Source: HGM04593 sp045533955
GTDB lineage: Bacteria > Bacteroidota > Bacteroidia > Bacteroidales > Bacteroidaceae
Assembly (NCBI GenBank): GCA_045533955.1
Contig: JAZSIU010000045.1
Span: 33,615-97,614, forward strand
Direction of reading: 5' to 3'
DNA length: 64,000 nt
Shown: piece after piece, positions 42,956 through 52,861 of the stretch
Layout of the letters: every line of letters begins with the position of its first letter
How positions within the stretch are numbered: position 1 is the stretch's first letter
Notes under the pieces: generated by a model
Seen by the model: only the letters and a program-made list of their open reading frames with translations
Database searches by the model: none
What the model was told of the DNA's origin: nothing
Made by a program: the position numbers and the translations under genes

Positions 42956-43010
42956 CGAATAGTGTGCGAGAAAAAAAAGTCTCGATAGAATTATTTTTGT
43001 GCACTTAAAA

Positions 43011-43622
43011 TTATTTGCGCAGAATATCGAGGATTACCTTTACGCGGGCCAGCTTCTCGCGGAAATAGACGCGGTAGCCCTTTTTTACGTTAAGGTCGCG
43101 GGCGTTGTAGCCCACTGCGTCGAGCCGGTAGTGGTTGGCTATGAACAGGGCGCGCTCGTTGTGGAATTTCTGCGAGACGATGATGCAGCTGTCGAGCTTG
43201 TAGTGCTCGCGGGCACGTTGTATGCTTTGAAGGGTGCTTTTCCCTTTTGTGTCGCGCCGTATGGCACTGCGGGGGACGCCGCGCTTTACAAGGGCGCTGA
43301 GCATTTTGCTTGTCTCGTCGTAGTTTTTGCTGCTGTCGCCGCTGACGATTATCTTTTTTACGATTTTTTCTTTATAGAGCTTGGCGGCAGCCTCGATGCG
43401 GTAGTTGAAATAGGGGTTGCCGTTTTTGTAGCCTTTGCGGTAGGGGGTTGTGCCGAGCACTATGCATACGCGCCCTTTTGTGAGGCTGTCGGTGGTGTCG
43501 TAGAGGCGGGGGGCGGCCGTCTCACTTATTGTGATGTCGCAGGCGATGATTATGGAGAATAGGGCGAGGGGCAGAAGCAGTATCGCCCCCAATAGTCGTA
43601 CTACTATTTTTTTTATTGTCAT
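43011..43622 (-). CDS. SanA/YdcF-like DUF218 membrane protein
   Basis: A 203-residue protein with one N-terminal membrane helix (about 8-28) and a periplasmic DUF218 domain. Motifs: VCIVLGTTPYR, NPYFNYRIEAA, KIIVSGDSSKNYDETSKM, the SRRDTKGKSTLQSIQRAREHY-type segment (here RRDTKGKSTLQS), and CIIVSQKFHNERALFIA. SanA proteins affect envelope permeability and vancomycin resistance in enterobacteria; the biochemical role is unsettled. It lies 28 bp after mtgA, a peptidoglycan synthase, which supports a cell-envelope role. Confidence 0.9.
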   Translation of the reverse strand: MTIKKIVVRLLGAILLLPLALFSIIIACDITISETAAPRLYDTTDSLTKGRVCIVLGTTPYRKGYKNGNPYFNYRIEAAAKLYKEKIVKKIIVSGDSSKNYDETSKMLSALVKRGVPRSAIRRDTKGKSTLQSIQRAREHYKLDSCIIVSQKFHNERALFIANHYRLDAVGYNARDLNVKKGYRVYFREKLARVKVILDILRK

Positions 43623-43650
43623 TTGTGTAGTGGTTGATTGTCAGTGCTTT

Positions 43651-44340
43651 TTACTCTTTTTTGCTATTCTCGCGCTCGTTGTAATCGACCTTGCCTATGA
43701 GGCGCATAAGGCGCAGAATGTCGCCTTGACGCTTTTTTATGTATTTTGAGGGCTTTGCCGAGTTGTATCGTCGAGGGTTGGGCAGGGTAGCGGCAATCAG
43801 GGCGCACTGTTCTTTTGTCAGTTTGTCGGCCGTTGTGTTAAAGTGGTGCTTGGCTACGGCCGATGCTCCGTATATTCCGTTGCCCATTTCTATGCAGTTG
43901 AGGTACATTTCCATTATGCGCTCTTTGCCCCATATTGCTTCGATGAGCAGCGTGAAATATGCCTCGAGGCCTTTGCGCAACCACGAGCGACCGTTCCACA
44001 GGAAGATGTTTTTGGCTGTCTGTTGGCTTATGGTGCTTGCGCCTCGCAGACGTTTGCCTTGCTCGGCCTCTTTGCGTGCTTGCTCGATGGCCTTAAAATC
44101 GAATCCGCTGTGCTTGGTGAAAAGATTGTCCTCGGACGAGACTACGGCAAGGGCAAGATTGGACGATATTTTTTCTATCGGCTGCCAATCGTAGTGTATG
44201 GGGGCATCGTCGTTTATCGCGCGTATGAGCATCAGTGGGGTGCCGGGGGGTGGCAGATAACGGTAAGCTACCACCCACAATACGCTTAGAATGATGAGTG
44301 TAATTAAGCTCTTGACGAGGAAACGTATTACTCTTTTCAT
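43651..44340 (-). CDS. mtgA: Monofunctional peptidoglycan glycosyltransferase
   Basis: A 229-residue inner-membrane GT51 enzyme that polymerises lipid II into glycan strands. One membrane helix (about 5-25) is followed by the catalytic domain: Glu70 in SSEDNLFTKHSGFD, then RGASTISQQTAKNIFLW, RKGLEAYFTLLIE, KERIMEMYLNCIEMGNGIYGA, and a closing AATLPNPRRYN. The start at 44340 fits the helix position; an ATG 10 codons upstream would fall in the terminator of the preceding gene. It is followed by the SanA/YdcF-like gene. Confidence 0.95.
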   Translation of the reverse strand: MKRVIRFLVKSLITLIILSVLWVVAYRYLPPPGTPLMLIRAINDDAPIHYDWQPIEKISSNLALAVVSSEDNLFTKHSGFDFKAIEQARKEAEQGKRLRGASTISQQTAKNIFLWNGRSWLRKGLEAYFTLLIEAIWGKERIMEMYLNCIEMGNGIYGASAVAKHHFNTTADKLTKEQCALIAATLPNPRRYNSAKPSKYIKKRQGDILRLMRLIGKVDYNERENSKKE

Positions 44341-44352
44341 ACTTTTACAAGG

Positions 44353-44393
44353 AAAAAAAGAGGGCAGCATTGTCTTTGTTGTGCTGCCTTCTT
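44353..44393 (-). terminator. Terminator between the DUF4919 gene and mtgA
   Basis: A 12-bp stem with one wobble pair (44358-44369 with 44382-44393), T7 tail on the minus strand (44353-44359 complement), 21 bases past the DUF4919 stop. Confidence 0.82.
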
Positions 44394-44414
44394 TTGTATG
44401 GTATTTTTACTGTA

Positions 44415-45071
44415 TTACTTTGTTGTGTGCGAGAGGTAGCGGCTGACGTTTATGTACATTGTGCGTGTGGGGAATTTGGGGCACGGTGCTACGGTGATTA
44501 TGTTGCACAGTGTCTCGGTGTCGAGCTCGCGGCCTTTTACATCTTCAATCTCGAATATTCCGTAAATTATGTGGTCTTGGTCGTCGGGGTTTATTACGTA
44601 AAAGGGGGTGCGGCTGCTCTTTCCGTCGCCGTATGTTGTTATCATATTGAGTATGTTCAGATATTTTGTTACATACGAGGTTGATTCGCTCTCGGGCTTG
44701 TTTAACACGAGTGCCGAACGCCAAGCGTAAAAGAGTGCATTGAGGCTGACGGGGTTGTAGGCGAGTATTTTTTTTGCTGTTGCATAGATGTTGTTGTTGT
44801 CGCCTTGTGCTACGTAATTCTTCAGCGCCTCTTCGTTTTTGTCGTTGCCGGCATTGTATGTGGGCAGAAAAGAGTGCCCGTAGTACACGAGGGCAACGTC
44901 CTCGGTGCGCAGAAGGGGGTCGTCGTTCTGAAAAACATTCAGAATGTCCTGAAAATACTCTTTCTCGTTCTCGACAGTTTCTTGTATTACTTTAAGGTCG
45001 AGCTTCGACTGTGCCGAGATTGTCGTCATTGTGGCAAAAATAGCTATGAATGTAAAGAATATTCGTTTCAT
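44415..45071 (-). CDS. Secreted DUF4919-like protein
   Basis: A 218-residue exported protein: signal peptide about residues 1-20 (ending TISAQ), then a helical region with DVALVYYGHSFLPTYN, YNPVSLNALFYAWRSALVL, and a C-terminal sheet part (FYVINPDDQDHIIYGIFEIEDVKGRELD). This arrangement matches the Bacteroidetes DUF4919 family as I recall it; function unknown. The start codon overlaps the amylase stop by an ATGA, so the two are translationally coupled, although the amylase is cytoplasmic and this protein is exported. Confidence 0.75.
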   Translation of the reverse strand: MKRIFFTFIAIFATMTTISAQSKLDLKVIQETVENEKEYFQDILNVFQNDDPLLRTEDVALVYYGHSFLPTYNAGNDKNEEALKNYVAQGDNNNIYATAKKILAYNPVSLNALFYAWRSALVLNKPESESTSYVTKYLNILNMITTYGDGKSSRTPFYVINPDDQDHIIYGIFEIEDVKGRELDTETLCNIITVAPCPKFPTRTMYINVSRYLSHTTK

Positions 45072-46759
45072 TTTTTTATGTTTAATTTTATTATTACTCC
45101 GTTGTTGGCCGGTACCTCGAGGCTTATGGGCTCGTCGGCCGAGGGGGTGAGGGTGAGCTCTTTGCCGCTGAGTAGCTCGGTGGCGGTGGAGGCGATGTTT
45201 GTTGCCTCGGTCGAGAAATAGGCGTATGCTTCGCGGGGGATTGTTACGTTGCAGTTGCTGTCGTGCTCGCCAAAGTTTGTTACTATTAACAGGAGCTCGT
45301 CGGCTGTTCCGCGCAGGTAGCTGTAAATGCGGTTGCTGTCGTAGTGCTCGCTGTGGGGGTTGGCATACTGAAGGTCGTAGAAGCGGCCCTCACGCAGTGC
45401 CTCGCTGCTGTTGCATAGGGTGAGCAGATGACGGTGGAAGGCTTGTATGCTCTTTTCGTCGTCGGTCAGTAGCTCGTCGTTGTACTGCGAGCCATTGTTC
45501 CAGCGGCGCAGTGTATCGACGCTCCAATAGTCGAAGATTGTGGTGCGGCCATCCACTCCGCTATATCCCTCTTTGTCCATTCCTCGCTCGCCCAACTCCT
45601 CGCCGGCATAAAGCATAAAGGGCTGAGTGTCAATTGTTGCCGATACGATGAGGGCGGCAAAGGCTCGCTCGGCCTTTGTGGCGAAAAAGTCGGATGCTAT
45701 GCGCTGCTCGTCGTGATTCTCAAGGAATGTGAGCATATTCCCGCGTATGTCCGAGGTGCTCTGAAGGGTGGTGGTTATGTTGCAGGCCGACGAGTAGCCG
45801 TTTATTATCGAGCGCAGTGTGTCGTACAGGCCTACTTTGTCGTAAAGGTAGTCGAAATGTCCGTCGCGGATGAAGCTGCGGTAGATGTGCGGCTGATAAA
45901 TTTCGCCTATAAATATAAGGTGGGGATACTCCTCTTTTACTTTCGGAAGTGCCCAACCCCAAAATTCCACGGGGGTCATCTCGACCATATCACAGCGGAA
46001 GCCGTCTACTCCCTGCGCTGCCCAATATTTCAGTATCTTGAGCATTTTTACCCACGTGTCGGGCACGGGGCTGAATTGACGGTTGCCTGTGCGATAGTCG
46101 ATACCGTAGTTGAGCTTTACGGTGTCGTACCAATCGTTGCGCGAGGGGCTGCCGAAGCAGTCGTTGCCTGTGGCGCGCAGAGGGTTCTCGCCGTAGGGCT
46201 CGGGGGCGCAGTCTTTTGCGTCGATATTGCATCCATACTCTTGATTGCCAAGATAATAGAAATTATTATGCCCTAAGAAGAAGCAGCTGTTGTCGTCGTT
46301 CTGTCCAAAGTCGTATGTGCCGGCGGGACGATTGTCGCTCTTGTAGTGGCGGGCAACGTGATTAGGGATAAAGTCGATGATTACTTTCATTCCCTCTTTG
46401 TGGGTGCGGTTGACAAGCGCTGTAAATTCTTTTCGACGTTCGTTGACGTTGACTGCAAGGTCGGGGTCAACGTCGTAGTAGTCTTTTATTGCGTAGGGCG
46501 AACCTGCCTCGCCTTTTACCGTTGCGGGGTGGGTGCTTTCTATTCCGTATTGTGTGTATGAGGTGCGGGTGGTGTGCTCGAGAATACCCGTGTACCACAC
46601 GTGGGTAACACCTAATGAGCGTATCGCGCGCAGTGCCTTAGGGGTAATGTCGTTGAATTTTCCGCATCCGTTCTGTGCTATTGTACCCCCCTCGACCGGG
46701 TTGGCGGTGGTGTTGCCAAAGAGGCGCGGGAGCATCTGATAGATTATTATTTTTGACAT
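45068..46759 (-). CDS. Cytoplasmic GH13 alpha-amylase family enzyme
   Basis: A 563-residue GH13 glycosidase without a signal peptide, so it acts on internal alpha-glucans or imported malto-oligosaccharides. The (beta/alpha)8 signatures are FIPNHVAR, then the nucleophile Asp257 in GFRCDMVEM, acid/base Glu286 in FIGEIYQP, and Asp350 in FLENHDEQR. A substantial domain-B-like insertion (about 137-235) is Asn/Asp/Tyr-rich. The C-terminal sheet domain covers about 470-563. The exact specificity (amylase, maltodextrinase or similar) is not determined. It lies 52 bp downstream of fabD. Confidence 0.93.
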   Translation of the reverse strand: MSKIIIYQMLPRLFGNTTANPVEGGTIAQNGCGKFNDITPKALRAIRSLGVTHVWYTGILEHTTRTSYTQYGIESTHPATVKGEAGSPYAIKDYYDVDPDLAVNVNERRKEFTALVNRTHKEGMKVIIDFIPNHVARHYKSDNRPAGTYDFGQNDDNSCFFLGHNNFYYLGNQEYGCNIDAKDCAPEPYGENPLRATGNDCFGSPSRNDWYDTVKLNYGIDYRTGNRQFSPVPDTWVKMLKILKYWAAQGVDGFRCDMVEMTPVEFWGWALPKVKEEYPHLIFIGEIYQPHIYRSFIRDGHFDYLYDKVGLYDTLRSIINGYSSACNITTTLQSTSDIRGNMLTFLENHDEQRIASDFFATKAERAFAALIVSATIDTQPFMLYAGEELGERGMDKEGYSGVDGRTTIFDYWSVDTLRRWNNGSQYNDELLTDDEKSIQAFHRHLLTLCNSSEALREGRFYDLQYANPHSEHYDSNRIYSYLRGTADELLLIVTNFGEHDSNCNVTIPREAYAYFSTEATNIASTATELLSGKELTLTPSADEPISLEVPANNGVIIKLNIKK

Positions 46760-46811
46760 TGATAAGAGGCTTTTATGGTTTGTTTTTGTCTGTTTTTTTT
46801 GATAAATTTTG

Positions 46812-47690
46812 TTAGGGCTTTGTAATTGCTGTCGATATTTTTTTTATCAATCCCTGAAGCACTGTGCCGGGGCCGCACTCGGTAAATTCTGTTGCGCCGT
46901 CGTTTATCATACGTATTACCGATGCTGTCCAACGAACGGGCGAGGTGAGTTGTGCCACGAGGTTCTCTTTTATTTCGTCGGGGTTGGTGTGGGGCTTGGC
47001 ATCTACATTCTGATAGATGGGGCAACGCGGTGTGTGGAATGTTGTCTCGCGTATGGCCTTCTCGAGCTCCTCTTTGGCGGGTTGCATAAGCGGCGAGTGG
47101 AATGCTCCGCTGACGTTTAGGGGTAGGGCACGCTTGGCTCCTGCAGCCTTTAGTGCCTCGCAGGCTTGCGCAACTCCCTCTTCGCTGCCCGATATTACTA
47201 TCTGTCCGGGGCAGTTGTAATTGGCTGCGACTACAAGATTGCCTTGCTCGCTAATCTCATTGCATATGCTCTCGACAGTCTCGTCGGGCAGGGCAATGAT
47301 GGCTGCCATTGTCGATTTTTGCATCTCGCAGGCGCTTTGCATCGCAAGGGCGCGTTTATAAACGAGCTTGAGGCCATCCTCAAAAGTTAGCGCCCCCGAT
47401 GCTGTAAGAGCCGATAGCTCGCCAAGCGAGTGGCCGGCAACCATCAGGGGGTTAAACTCCTCTTCCATTGTGAGTGCCGATACTACCGAGTGGATAAATA
47501 CTGCGGGCTGTGTAACTTTTGTCTGTTTAAGCTCTTCGTCGGTTCCGTAGAACATTATTTCTGTTATGCGGAAGCCTAAAATCTCATTTGCTTTCTCAAA
47601 ATATACTCGAGCCAATGGGTTGCTGTCGTACAGCTCTTTTCCCATTCCGCTGAATTGTGAACCCTGACCGGGAAAAACGTATGCTTTCAT
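46812..47690 (-). CDS. fabD: Malonyl-CoA:ACP transacylase
   Basis: Transfers the malonyl group from CoA to acyl carrier protein for fatty-acid synthesis. The 292-residue alpha/beta enzyme begins with the PGQGSQ oxyanion motif (residues 7-12), has the nucleophile Ser88 in AGHSLGEL and the catalytic His in VSGAFHSPLM at about 203. Length and order are standard. A -7 box (47770-47777, minus) lies about 80 bases upstream. The amylase gene follows after 52 bp. Confidence 0.97.
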   Translation of the reverse strand: MKAYVFPGQGSQFSGMGKELYDSNPLARVYFEKANEILGFRITEIMFYGTDEELKQTKVTQPAVFIHSVVSALTMEEEFNPLMVAGHSLGELSALTASGALTFEDGLKLVYKRALAMQSACEMQKSTMAAIIALPDETVESICNEISEQGNLVVAANYNCPGQIVISGSEEGVAQACEALKAAGAKRALPLNVSGAFHSPLMQPAKEELEKAIRETTFHTPRCPIYQNVDAKPHTNPDEIKENLVAQLTSPVRWTASVIRMINDGATEFTECGPGTVLQGLIKKISTAITKP

Positions 47691-47769
47691 TTTTTTTGTT
47701 TGTAGTTTGTTTGTCCGATAATTGTCTATGTCGGCAGCCCCTCGGCAGAAGGGACTGTGAAATTCGCTG

Positions 47770-47777
47770 CGAAGATA
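47770..47777 (-). promoter_or_regulatory. -7 box of fabD
   Basis: TATCTTCG on the minus strand, with TTTG at 47801-47804 (23 bases apart, a little long). Confidence 0.5.
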
Positions 47778-47842
47778 GTCATTTTTTTCTTTCGTTTCCC
47801 CAAATGGGATTGTTTATGTGAGGTTTTAATAAAAAATAATAC

Positions 47843-47850
47843 TATCTTTG
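47843..47850 (+). promoter_or_regulatory. -7 box of the polysaccharide operon
   Basis: TATCTTTG, an exact -7 consensus, about 87 bases before the first gene of the operon. No clear -33 TTTG. The leader is AT-rich; no conserved processing or NusG-type regulator gene precedes the operon. Confidence 0.55.
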
Positions 47851-47936
47851 CAATATTTTTTCGGTTAATACGTTAAAATAAATAATTATTCAAGAGGTAA
47901 TGTTAATTTTTGTAATTTAAAAAAAACAGAAAATAT

Positions 47937-50444
47937 ATGCGACGAGCTTCTTTATTTTTAATTCTGCTTATTGTTGTGCAGTTTACATTCGCGCAAACCA
48001 ACACCCGTGGGCAATATACCACAATAAAGGGTGGTAAAACTGTACAATCGTCTGATAATCCGATAAATGGTGCAATGAGTGATGATGAGATTCTTGAGTA
48101 CATAAAAAACGAACAGACTAAGGGTACCGACAATCGACAGATTGTTATGAACCTGCTTAAAAGAGGCGTTACCAAAGAACAGCTTAACAAACTGCGCAAA
48201 GATTATCTTAATAGACAAGATAAACTCCAAAAAAAGAAGAGTACCGACGCGGGCATTTTAAACGACAGAATAAGAGAAGAACAGCCGATGGTACGGGATT
48301 TTGGCCTCTTTACCGACTCGCTCGATGTACTTATTCCCGACTCGGTTGCCCTTGACGAACTGCACAAGAAAATGAACGAAGGGCCAAAAATCTTCGGACA
48401 CAATATATTCCGCGATAAGGCCCTGAATTTCGAGCCTAATATGAATATGGCAACCCCCGAGAATTATAAGCTGGGGCCCGGCGACGAGGTAATAATCGAC
48501 GTGTGGGGAGCCTCGCAATCGACAGTTGTTGATGAGATTAGTCCCGACGGCTATCTCAACATTGATATTCTGGGCCTCGTCTATCTTAGCGGAATGACAG
48601 TGAAAGAGGCCGATGGCTATCTAAAAGAGCAATACAGCCGCATTTATGCAGGAATTTCGGGCGAGAATCCCAACGCACACATAAAATTGTCGCTCGGAAA
48701 GATACGCACCATTCAGGTGAGTATAATGGGCGAGGTCGAGAACCCCGGAACCTACGCTCTCTCGGCTTTTGCATCGGTGTTCCACGCACTCTATCAGGCG
48801 GGTGGAGTGAATGACATTGGTACTCTGCGTGCAATAAAAGTAGCCCGCGGCGGAAAGACCATTGCAACAATTGACGTTTACGACTATCTGTTGAACGGAA
48901 AAACAGCCAACGACATTCGTTTGAGCGACGGCGATGCCATCATCGTCGATACATACGACTGTCTTGTGGATGTACAGGGCAAGGTAAAGCGCCCTATGTT
49001 CTACGAGATGAAAAGCAGCGAGAGCGCGGCCGACCTTCTGCGCTATGCGGGAGGCTTTGCCCGTGAGGCCTATCGTGGCGACATTAGAATAGAGCGTGTA
49101 GGCGAGCGTGAGCGACAGATTTTCACCCTCACCGACAGCGAGCAGAAAACATTCAAAATGCGCGACGGCGATATAATGACGGTCGATTCCGTGGCCGACA
49201 GCTACGAGAATCTGGTCGAGGTTAAAGGTGCCCTCTATCGTCCCGGAAAATTCCAGCTCGGGGGCAATATTACAACCGTAAAACAGCTCATCGAGCGAGC
49301 AGGCGGCCTCAAGCCCGACGCCTTTGTGGCCCGCGCACTGCTGAACCGTCGTCTTCCCGACCTTACAATGGAGAATCTCTCGGTTGACGTCGCAGGCATA
49401 ATGGCCGGAACAACTGCGGACATCGAGCTGCGCAACAACGACGTTCTTTACATCCCCTCGCACGCCGAGATGGAAGAGATAAAAGTCATTGACATCTACG
49501 GCGAGGTAGCAATGCCCGGAAAATACCGTTACGCCGAGAATACCACCATCGAGGATGTAATTCTTATGGCAGGAGGACTAAAAGACAAAGCCTCGACGGC
49601 GCGCGTCGAAGTTGTACGCAGGATGCGCGATTCGGGTGCGCTGACAAGAAGCGATACAATAGCAAAGACCTTTACATTTTCAATTGACAAAGGCCTTGTC
49701 GTTTCGCGTGGCAACAATTTCATCCTTATGCCCTACGACGCTGTGTATGTGCGTCGTTCGCCGGGATATTACGAACAGCAGAATGTCGAAATTTCGGGCG
49801 AGATAGCCTTTGCCGGAACATACGTGCTCGACCGAAAGAATATGCGTCTGAGCGACCTTGTCAAGAGTGCCGGAGGACTCACCGACCGAGCCTTTGTCGA
49901 GGGTGCACGTCTCGAGCGTCGTATGACAGCCGAGGAGAGGGCCCGCGCTCTTCAGACACTGCGCACCGTACAGCGTCAGATGGACTCGATTGACATCGGC
50001 AAGATTGAAGTTCTTGATGTTCACACCGTCGGTATCGAGCTTGATAAGGCAATGAACAATCCCGGAAGCGATTTTGACGTAGTGCTGCAATATGGCGACA
50101 AACTGATAGTCCCGCAATTCTCGAACACTGTGAAAATATCGGGTAACGTAGTCTATCCCAACACAGTAACATATAAAGAGAACAAAAGTCTCAAATATTA
50201 TATCGAGCAGGCGGGTGGATACGGACAGAATGCCAAAAAATCAAAAGCAATTATTATATATAAGAACGGAACGGTTGCACGTGCAAAAGGCAGCAAGAGC
50301 TCATTGATACAACCCGGATGCGAAATTATTGTCCCCACAAAGGTTAAGCGTCAGGGAATGAGCACAACCGAGATTCTCTCGCTATCATCGACGTCGGCCT
50401 CATTGGCAACAGTCATAATAGCGCTTATCAATCTATTGAAATAA
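47937..50444 (+). CDS. Outer-membrane polysaccharide export protein (Wza-like, SLBB repeats)
   Basis: An 835-residue exported protein that likely forms or gates the outer-membrane channel for the polymer made by this operon. After a signal peptide (about 1-19) come a charged helical region (about 45-125), a polysaccharide-export (Poly_export) domain at about 170-265 (YKLGPGDEVIIDVWG; SPDGYLNIDILG), and about six SLBB-type repeats (for example VSIMGEVENPGTYAL, VEVKGALYRPGKFQLG, IDIYGEVAMPGKYRY, VEISGEIAFAGTYVL, VKISGNVVYPNTVTY). No lipobox is seen. The C-terminus has a short hydrophobic stretch. First gene of the operon. Confidence 0.93.
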   Translation: MRRASLFLILLIVVQFTFAQTNTRGQYTTIKGGKTVQSSDNPINGAMSDDEILEYIKNEQTKGTDNRQIVMNLLKRGVTKEQLNKLRKDYLNRQDKLQKKKSTDAGILNDRIREEQPMVRDFGLFTDSLDVLIPDSVALDELHKKMNEGPKIFGHNIFRDKALNFEPNMNMATPENYKLGPGDEVIIDVWGASQSTVVDEISPDGYLNIDILGLVYLSGMTVKEADGYLKEQYSRIYAGISGENPNAHIKLSLGKIRTIQVSIMGEVENPGTYALSAFASVFHALYQAGGVNDIGTLRAIKVARGGKTIATIDVYDYLLNGKTANDIRLSDGDAIIVDTYDCLVDVQGKVKRPMFYEMKSSESAADLLRYAGGFAREAYRGDIRIERVGERERQIFTLTDSEQKTFKMRDGDIMTVDSVADSYENLVEVKGALYRPGKFQLGGNITTVKQLIERAGGLKPDAFVARALLNRRLPDLTMENLSVDVAGIMAGTTADIELRNNDVLYIPSHAEMEEIKVIDIYGEVAMPGKYRYAENTTIEDVILMAGGLKDKASTARVEVVRRMRDSGALTRSDTIAKTFTFSIDKGLVVSRGNNFILMPYDAVYVRRSPGYYEQQNVEISGEIAFAGTYVLDRKNMRLSDLVKSAGGLTDRAFVEGARLERRMTAEERARALQTLRTVQRQMDSIDIGKIEVLDVHTVGIELDKAMNNPGSDFDVVLQYGDKLIVPQFSNTVKISGNVVYPNTVTYKENKSLKYYIEQAGGYGQNAKKSKAIIIYKNGTVARAKGSKSSLIQPGCEIIVPTKVKRQGMSTTEILSLSSTSASLATVIIALINLLK

Positions 50445-50450
50445 AAAACT

Positions 50451-51554
50451 ATGAATATACTGAGCAATATAGACCTCTTTTGGCTGGCACGCCGCGTGTG
50501 GAGCGACCGTCGCCGCCTTATGCGTAATTGTATCGTTGCAGCCATCGTTGCCGTGATAATAGCATTCAGCATCCCCAAACGATACACATCAACCGTGATA
50601 CTCGCCCCCGAGGCTTCAAAATCGACCTCATTGGGTGCTCTCGGTTCGCTTGCATCAATGGCCGGAGTAAATATGAGTGATATGGCGGGTAATGCCGACG
50701 CAATATACCCCGAGCTTTACCCCGAGATTGTAGGCTCGACGGTATTTATTGCCGAGCTTTATGCAATGAATGTAAAGTCGGGCGACGGCGAAATTGATAT
50801 GTCGCTCTACGATTATATGCGCGATAATCAGAGTAAGCCGTGGTGGATGTATATAATAGAACTACCACTTAAATTAAAGCAGATGATTATGCCCGTGAAG
50901 GGTGGAGTATCGGTGCCCGAGGATGTTACATATTACAGCTATTCAATGACCGAAATAAACGTCATAAATAAGTTGCGCAAACAAATATCCTGCTCGGTTG
51001 ACGTCGGTAACGACGTTGTAACAATAAACGCAACAATGCAGGATGCAAAGATTGCCGCACAGGTTGCCGACAAGGTTGCCGCGCTGTTGCAAGAGCACGT
51101 AACAAAATACCGTACCGGAAAATCAATCAAAGATTTTGAGTACAGCAGCACGCTCTACGACGAGGCAAAAGCCGATTATGTAAAAAAACAGAAGGCCTAC
51201 GCCGAGTATGCCGACCGTCATTCGCTTGGAACAATCACCTACACGGCACAGATTGAGGAGAGCCGCCTAAAGGATGAGATGGAGCTTGCCTACTCGATAT
51301 ACACACAAATGGCACAGCAGAAAGAGATTGCAAAGGCAAAGGTTCAGGAGCGTACCCCGGTGTTCTCGGTGATGCAGCCGGCCGTGGTGCCCAATCTGCC
51401 ATCGGCCCCTAAAAAGCTGTTTATGCTCGTCTCTATTGTATTTCTGACACTTTTTGGACACATCGCGTGGCTTATGGTCGAGAAAGAGATTAAAGAGACG
51501 TTGAAAAAGCAGCGCCTCGCATTTAAAAAAGATGCCGAGGAGGGTAAAAAATAG
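50451..51554 (+). CDS. Wzz-type polysaccharide chain-length protein
   Basis: A 367-residue inner-membrane protein with two membrane helices near the ends (about 24-42 and 323-342) and a long periplasmic coiled-coil-rich part, the topology of Wzz copolymerases that set polymer length. An N-terminal DRRRLMRN-IPKRYTSTV segment and the pre-helix motif VPNLPSAPKKL fit the family. It lacks a cytoplasmic kinase domain. It lies 6 bp after the export gene, so the two are coupled. Confidence 0.92.
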   Translation: MNILSNIDLFWLARRVWSDRRRLMRNCIVAAIVAVIIAFSIPKRYTSTVILAPEASKSTSLGALGSLASMAGVNMSDMAGNADAIYPELYPEIVGSTVFIAELYAMNVKSGDGEIDMSLYDYMRDNQSKPWWMYIIELPLKLKQMIMPVKGGVSVPEDVTYYSYSMTEINVINKLRKQISCSVDVGNDVVTINATMQDAKIAAQVADKVAALLQEHVTKYRTGKSIKDFEYSSTLYDEAKADYVKKQKAYAEYADRHSLGTITYTAQIEESRLKDEMELAYSIYTQMAQQKEIAKAKVQERTPVFSVMQPAVVPNLPSAPKKLFMLVSIVFLTLFGHIAWLMVEKEIKETLKKQRLAFKKDAEEGKK

Positions 51555-51586
51555 TATTTGAAAATTTCTCATCCTAAACAAAAAAA

Positions 51587-52861
51587 GTGGGCATAGGGGC
51601 AAAAATAGGAAAATATCGGAAGGTGTTGGTTAATTTCTTCTCCCTCTCGATGATAAACGGAGTGAGCTATCTGCTTGCTCTCATTACTATGCCTTATTTG
51701 ATACGTGTGCTGGGCGAGGAGAAGTATGGTGCCTATCTGTTCATTTACACATTGGCGCAGTATCTGTTGCTTGTGGGAAACTATGGTTTCCGTTATTCGG
51801 TAACGCGACAGGTGTCGGTGCATCGCGACGATAAAGAGCGCGTAAATGAGATTTTCTGCTCGACGATGGTGGCGCGTGTGATAATCTCCGTGGTTGCCGT
51901 GCTACCCGTATTTGCAGCCGTCGCACTGTTGATGGATAGCGACGACGTGCTGATGTATCTGTTTGCTCTGGGAATTGTTTTTGGCGATATTCTTATCCCC
52001 GTATGGCTGTTTCAGGGCCTCGAGGAGATGAAATATCTAACCATAGTAAATGTGATTTCAAAATTCGTCTTTGCCGGACTTATCTTTATTTTTATAACCG
52101 AGGGCAGCGACTATATATATGTCGTGCTGCTTAATTCAATGGGTTATATAGCTGCCGGAGCAGCCAGCTTGTGGATTGCGGTAAAGCATTTTGGAATAAG
52201 ATTCTCGATGCCGAGCTTTGCTGCCGTAAAGGCACAGTATCGCGACGGATGGCACATTTTTGTCTCGAACATAGGAATGGAAATGTACCGTAACTCAAAT
52301 ATTTTCCTGCTCAGAATTTTCGCGGGCGAGGCGGCCGTGGGTATTTATGGTGCCGTCGAGAAGATTGTAAAGGCTGTGCAGACTATTCTGAATGCCTTGC
52401 CAATGGCGCTCTTCCCCTACGTGAGCCGTCTGTTCTATGGCGAGAAGGCCTCGGATAATATAACGGTGCTTATGAGGCTTGTGCGCTGGGCGTTTGCTCT
52501 TTTGACGGTGGTGGCCGTGGTGTTTGCCCTCTCGCCCAAATTGCTGTACATCTATTTGGGCCTCGATATTGACTATGAGATTGCACGTATGCTTGTGTGG
52601 CTTATGGCGCCCGTGCTGCTCTTTGGCTGTATGAATTATATTGTGGGCATTGTGGGGCTGCTGAATCTGGGCGCAGCAAAGAGTTTCCAGCGTAATATAT
52701 GGGTATCGGCGGTAATATCGGTGTCGTTTATGATTATATTCTGCAACGACTATTCCTATTATGCGGCAGCAGCAGCTTGGACGCTCGCCGAGGCTCTGCT
52801 ATTTGTGCTGTGTCTTGCCTCGCTCCGCAGATTTAAGCTGAGAAAGGAGGTTACCCGCTGA
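51587..52861 (+). CDS. Wzx-type polysaccharide repeat-unit flippase
   Basis: A 424-residue polytopic membrane protein with about twelve helices of the MOP flippase superfamily. The early block ALITMPYLIRVLGEEKYGAYLF and later residues typical of O-antigen flippases (YGFRYSVTRQ; FRNS-like MYRNSNIFLL) support the call. It would move lipid-linked repeat units to the periplasmic face. The chosen start is a GTG at 51587 which gives the usual N-terminal stretch before the first helix; the next ATG lies inside that helix. Its stop overlaps the next start by one base. Confidence 0.92.
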   Translation: MGIGAKIGKYRKVLVNFFSLSMINGVSYLLALITMPYLIRVLGEEKYGAYLFIYTLAQYLLLVGNYGFRYSVTRQVSVHRDDKERVNEIFCSTMVARVIISVVAVLPVFAAVALLMDSDDVLMYLFALGIVFGDILIPVWLFQGLEEMKYLTIVNVISKFVFAGLIFIFITEGSDYIYVVLLNSMGYIAAGAASLWIAVKHFGIRFSMPSFAAVKAQYRDGWHIFVSNIGMEMYRNSNIFLLRIFAGEAAVGIYGAVEKIVKAVQTILNALPMALFPYVSRLFYGEKASDNITVLMRLVRWAFALLTVVAVVFALSPKLLYIYLGLDIDYEIARMLVWLMAPVLLFGCMNYIVGIVGLLNLGAAKSFQRNIWVSAVISVSFMIIFCNDYSYYAAAAAWTLAEALLFVLCLASLRRFKLRKEVTR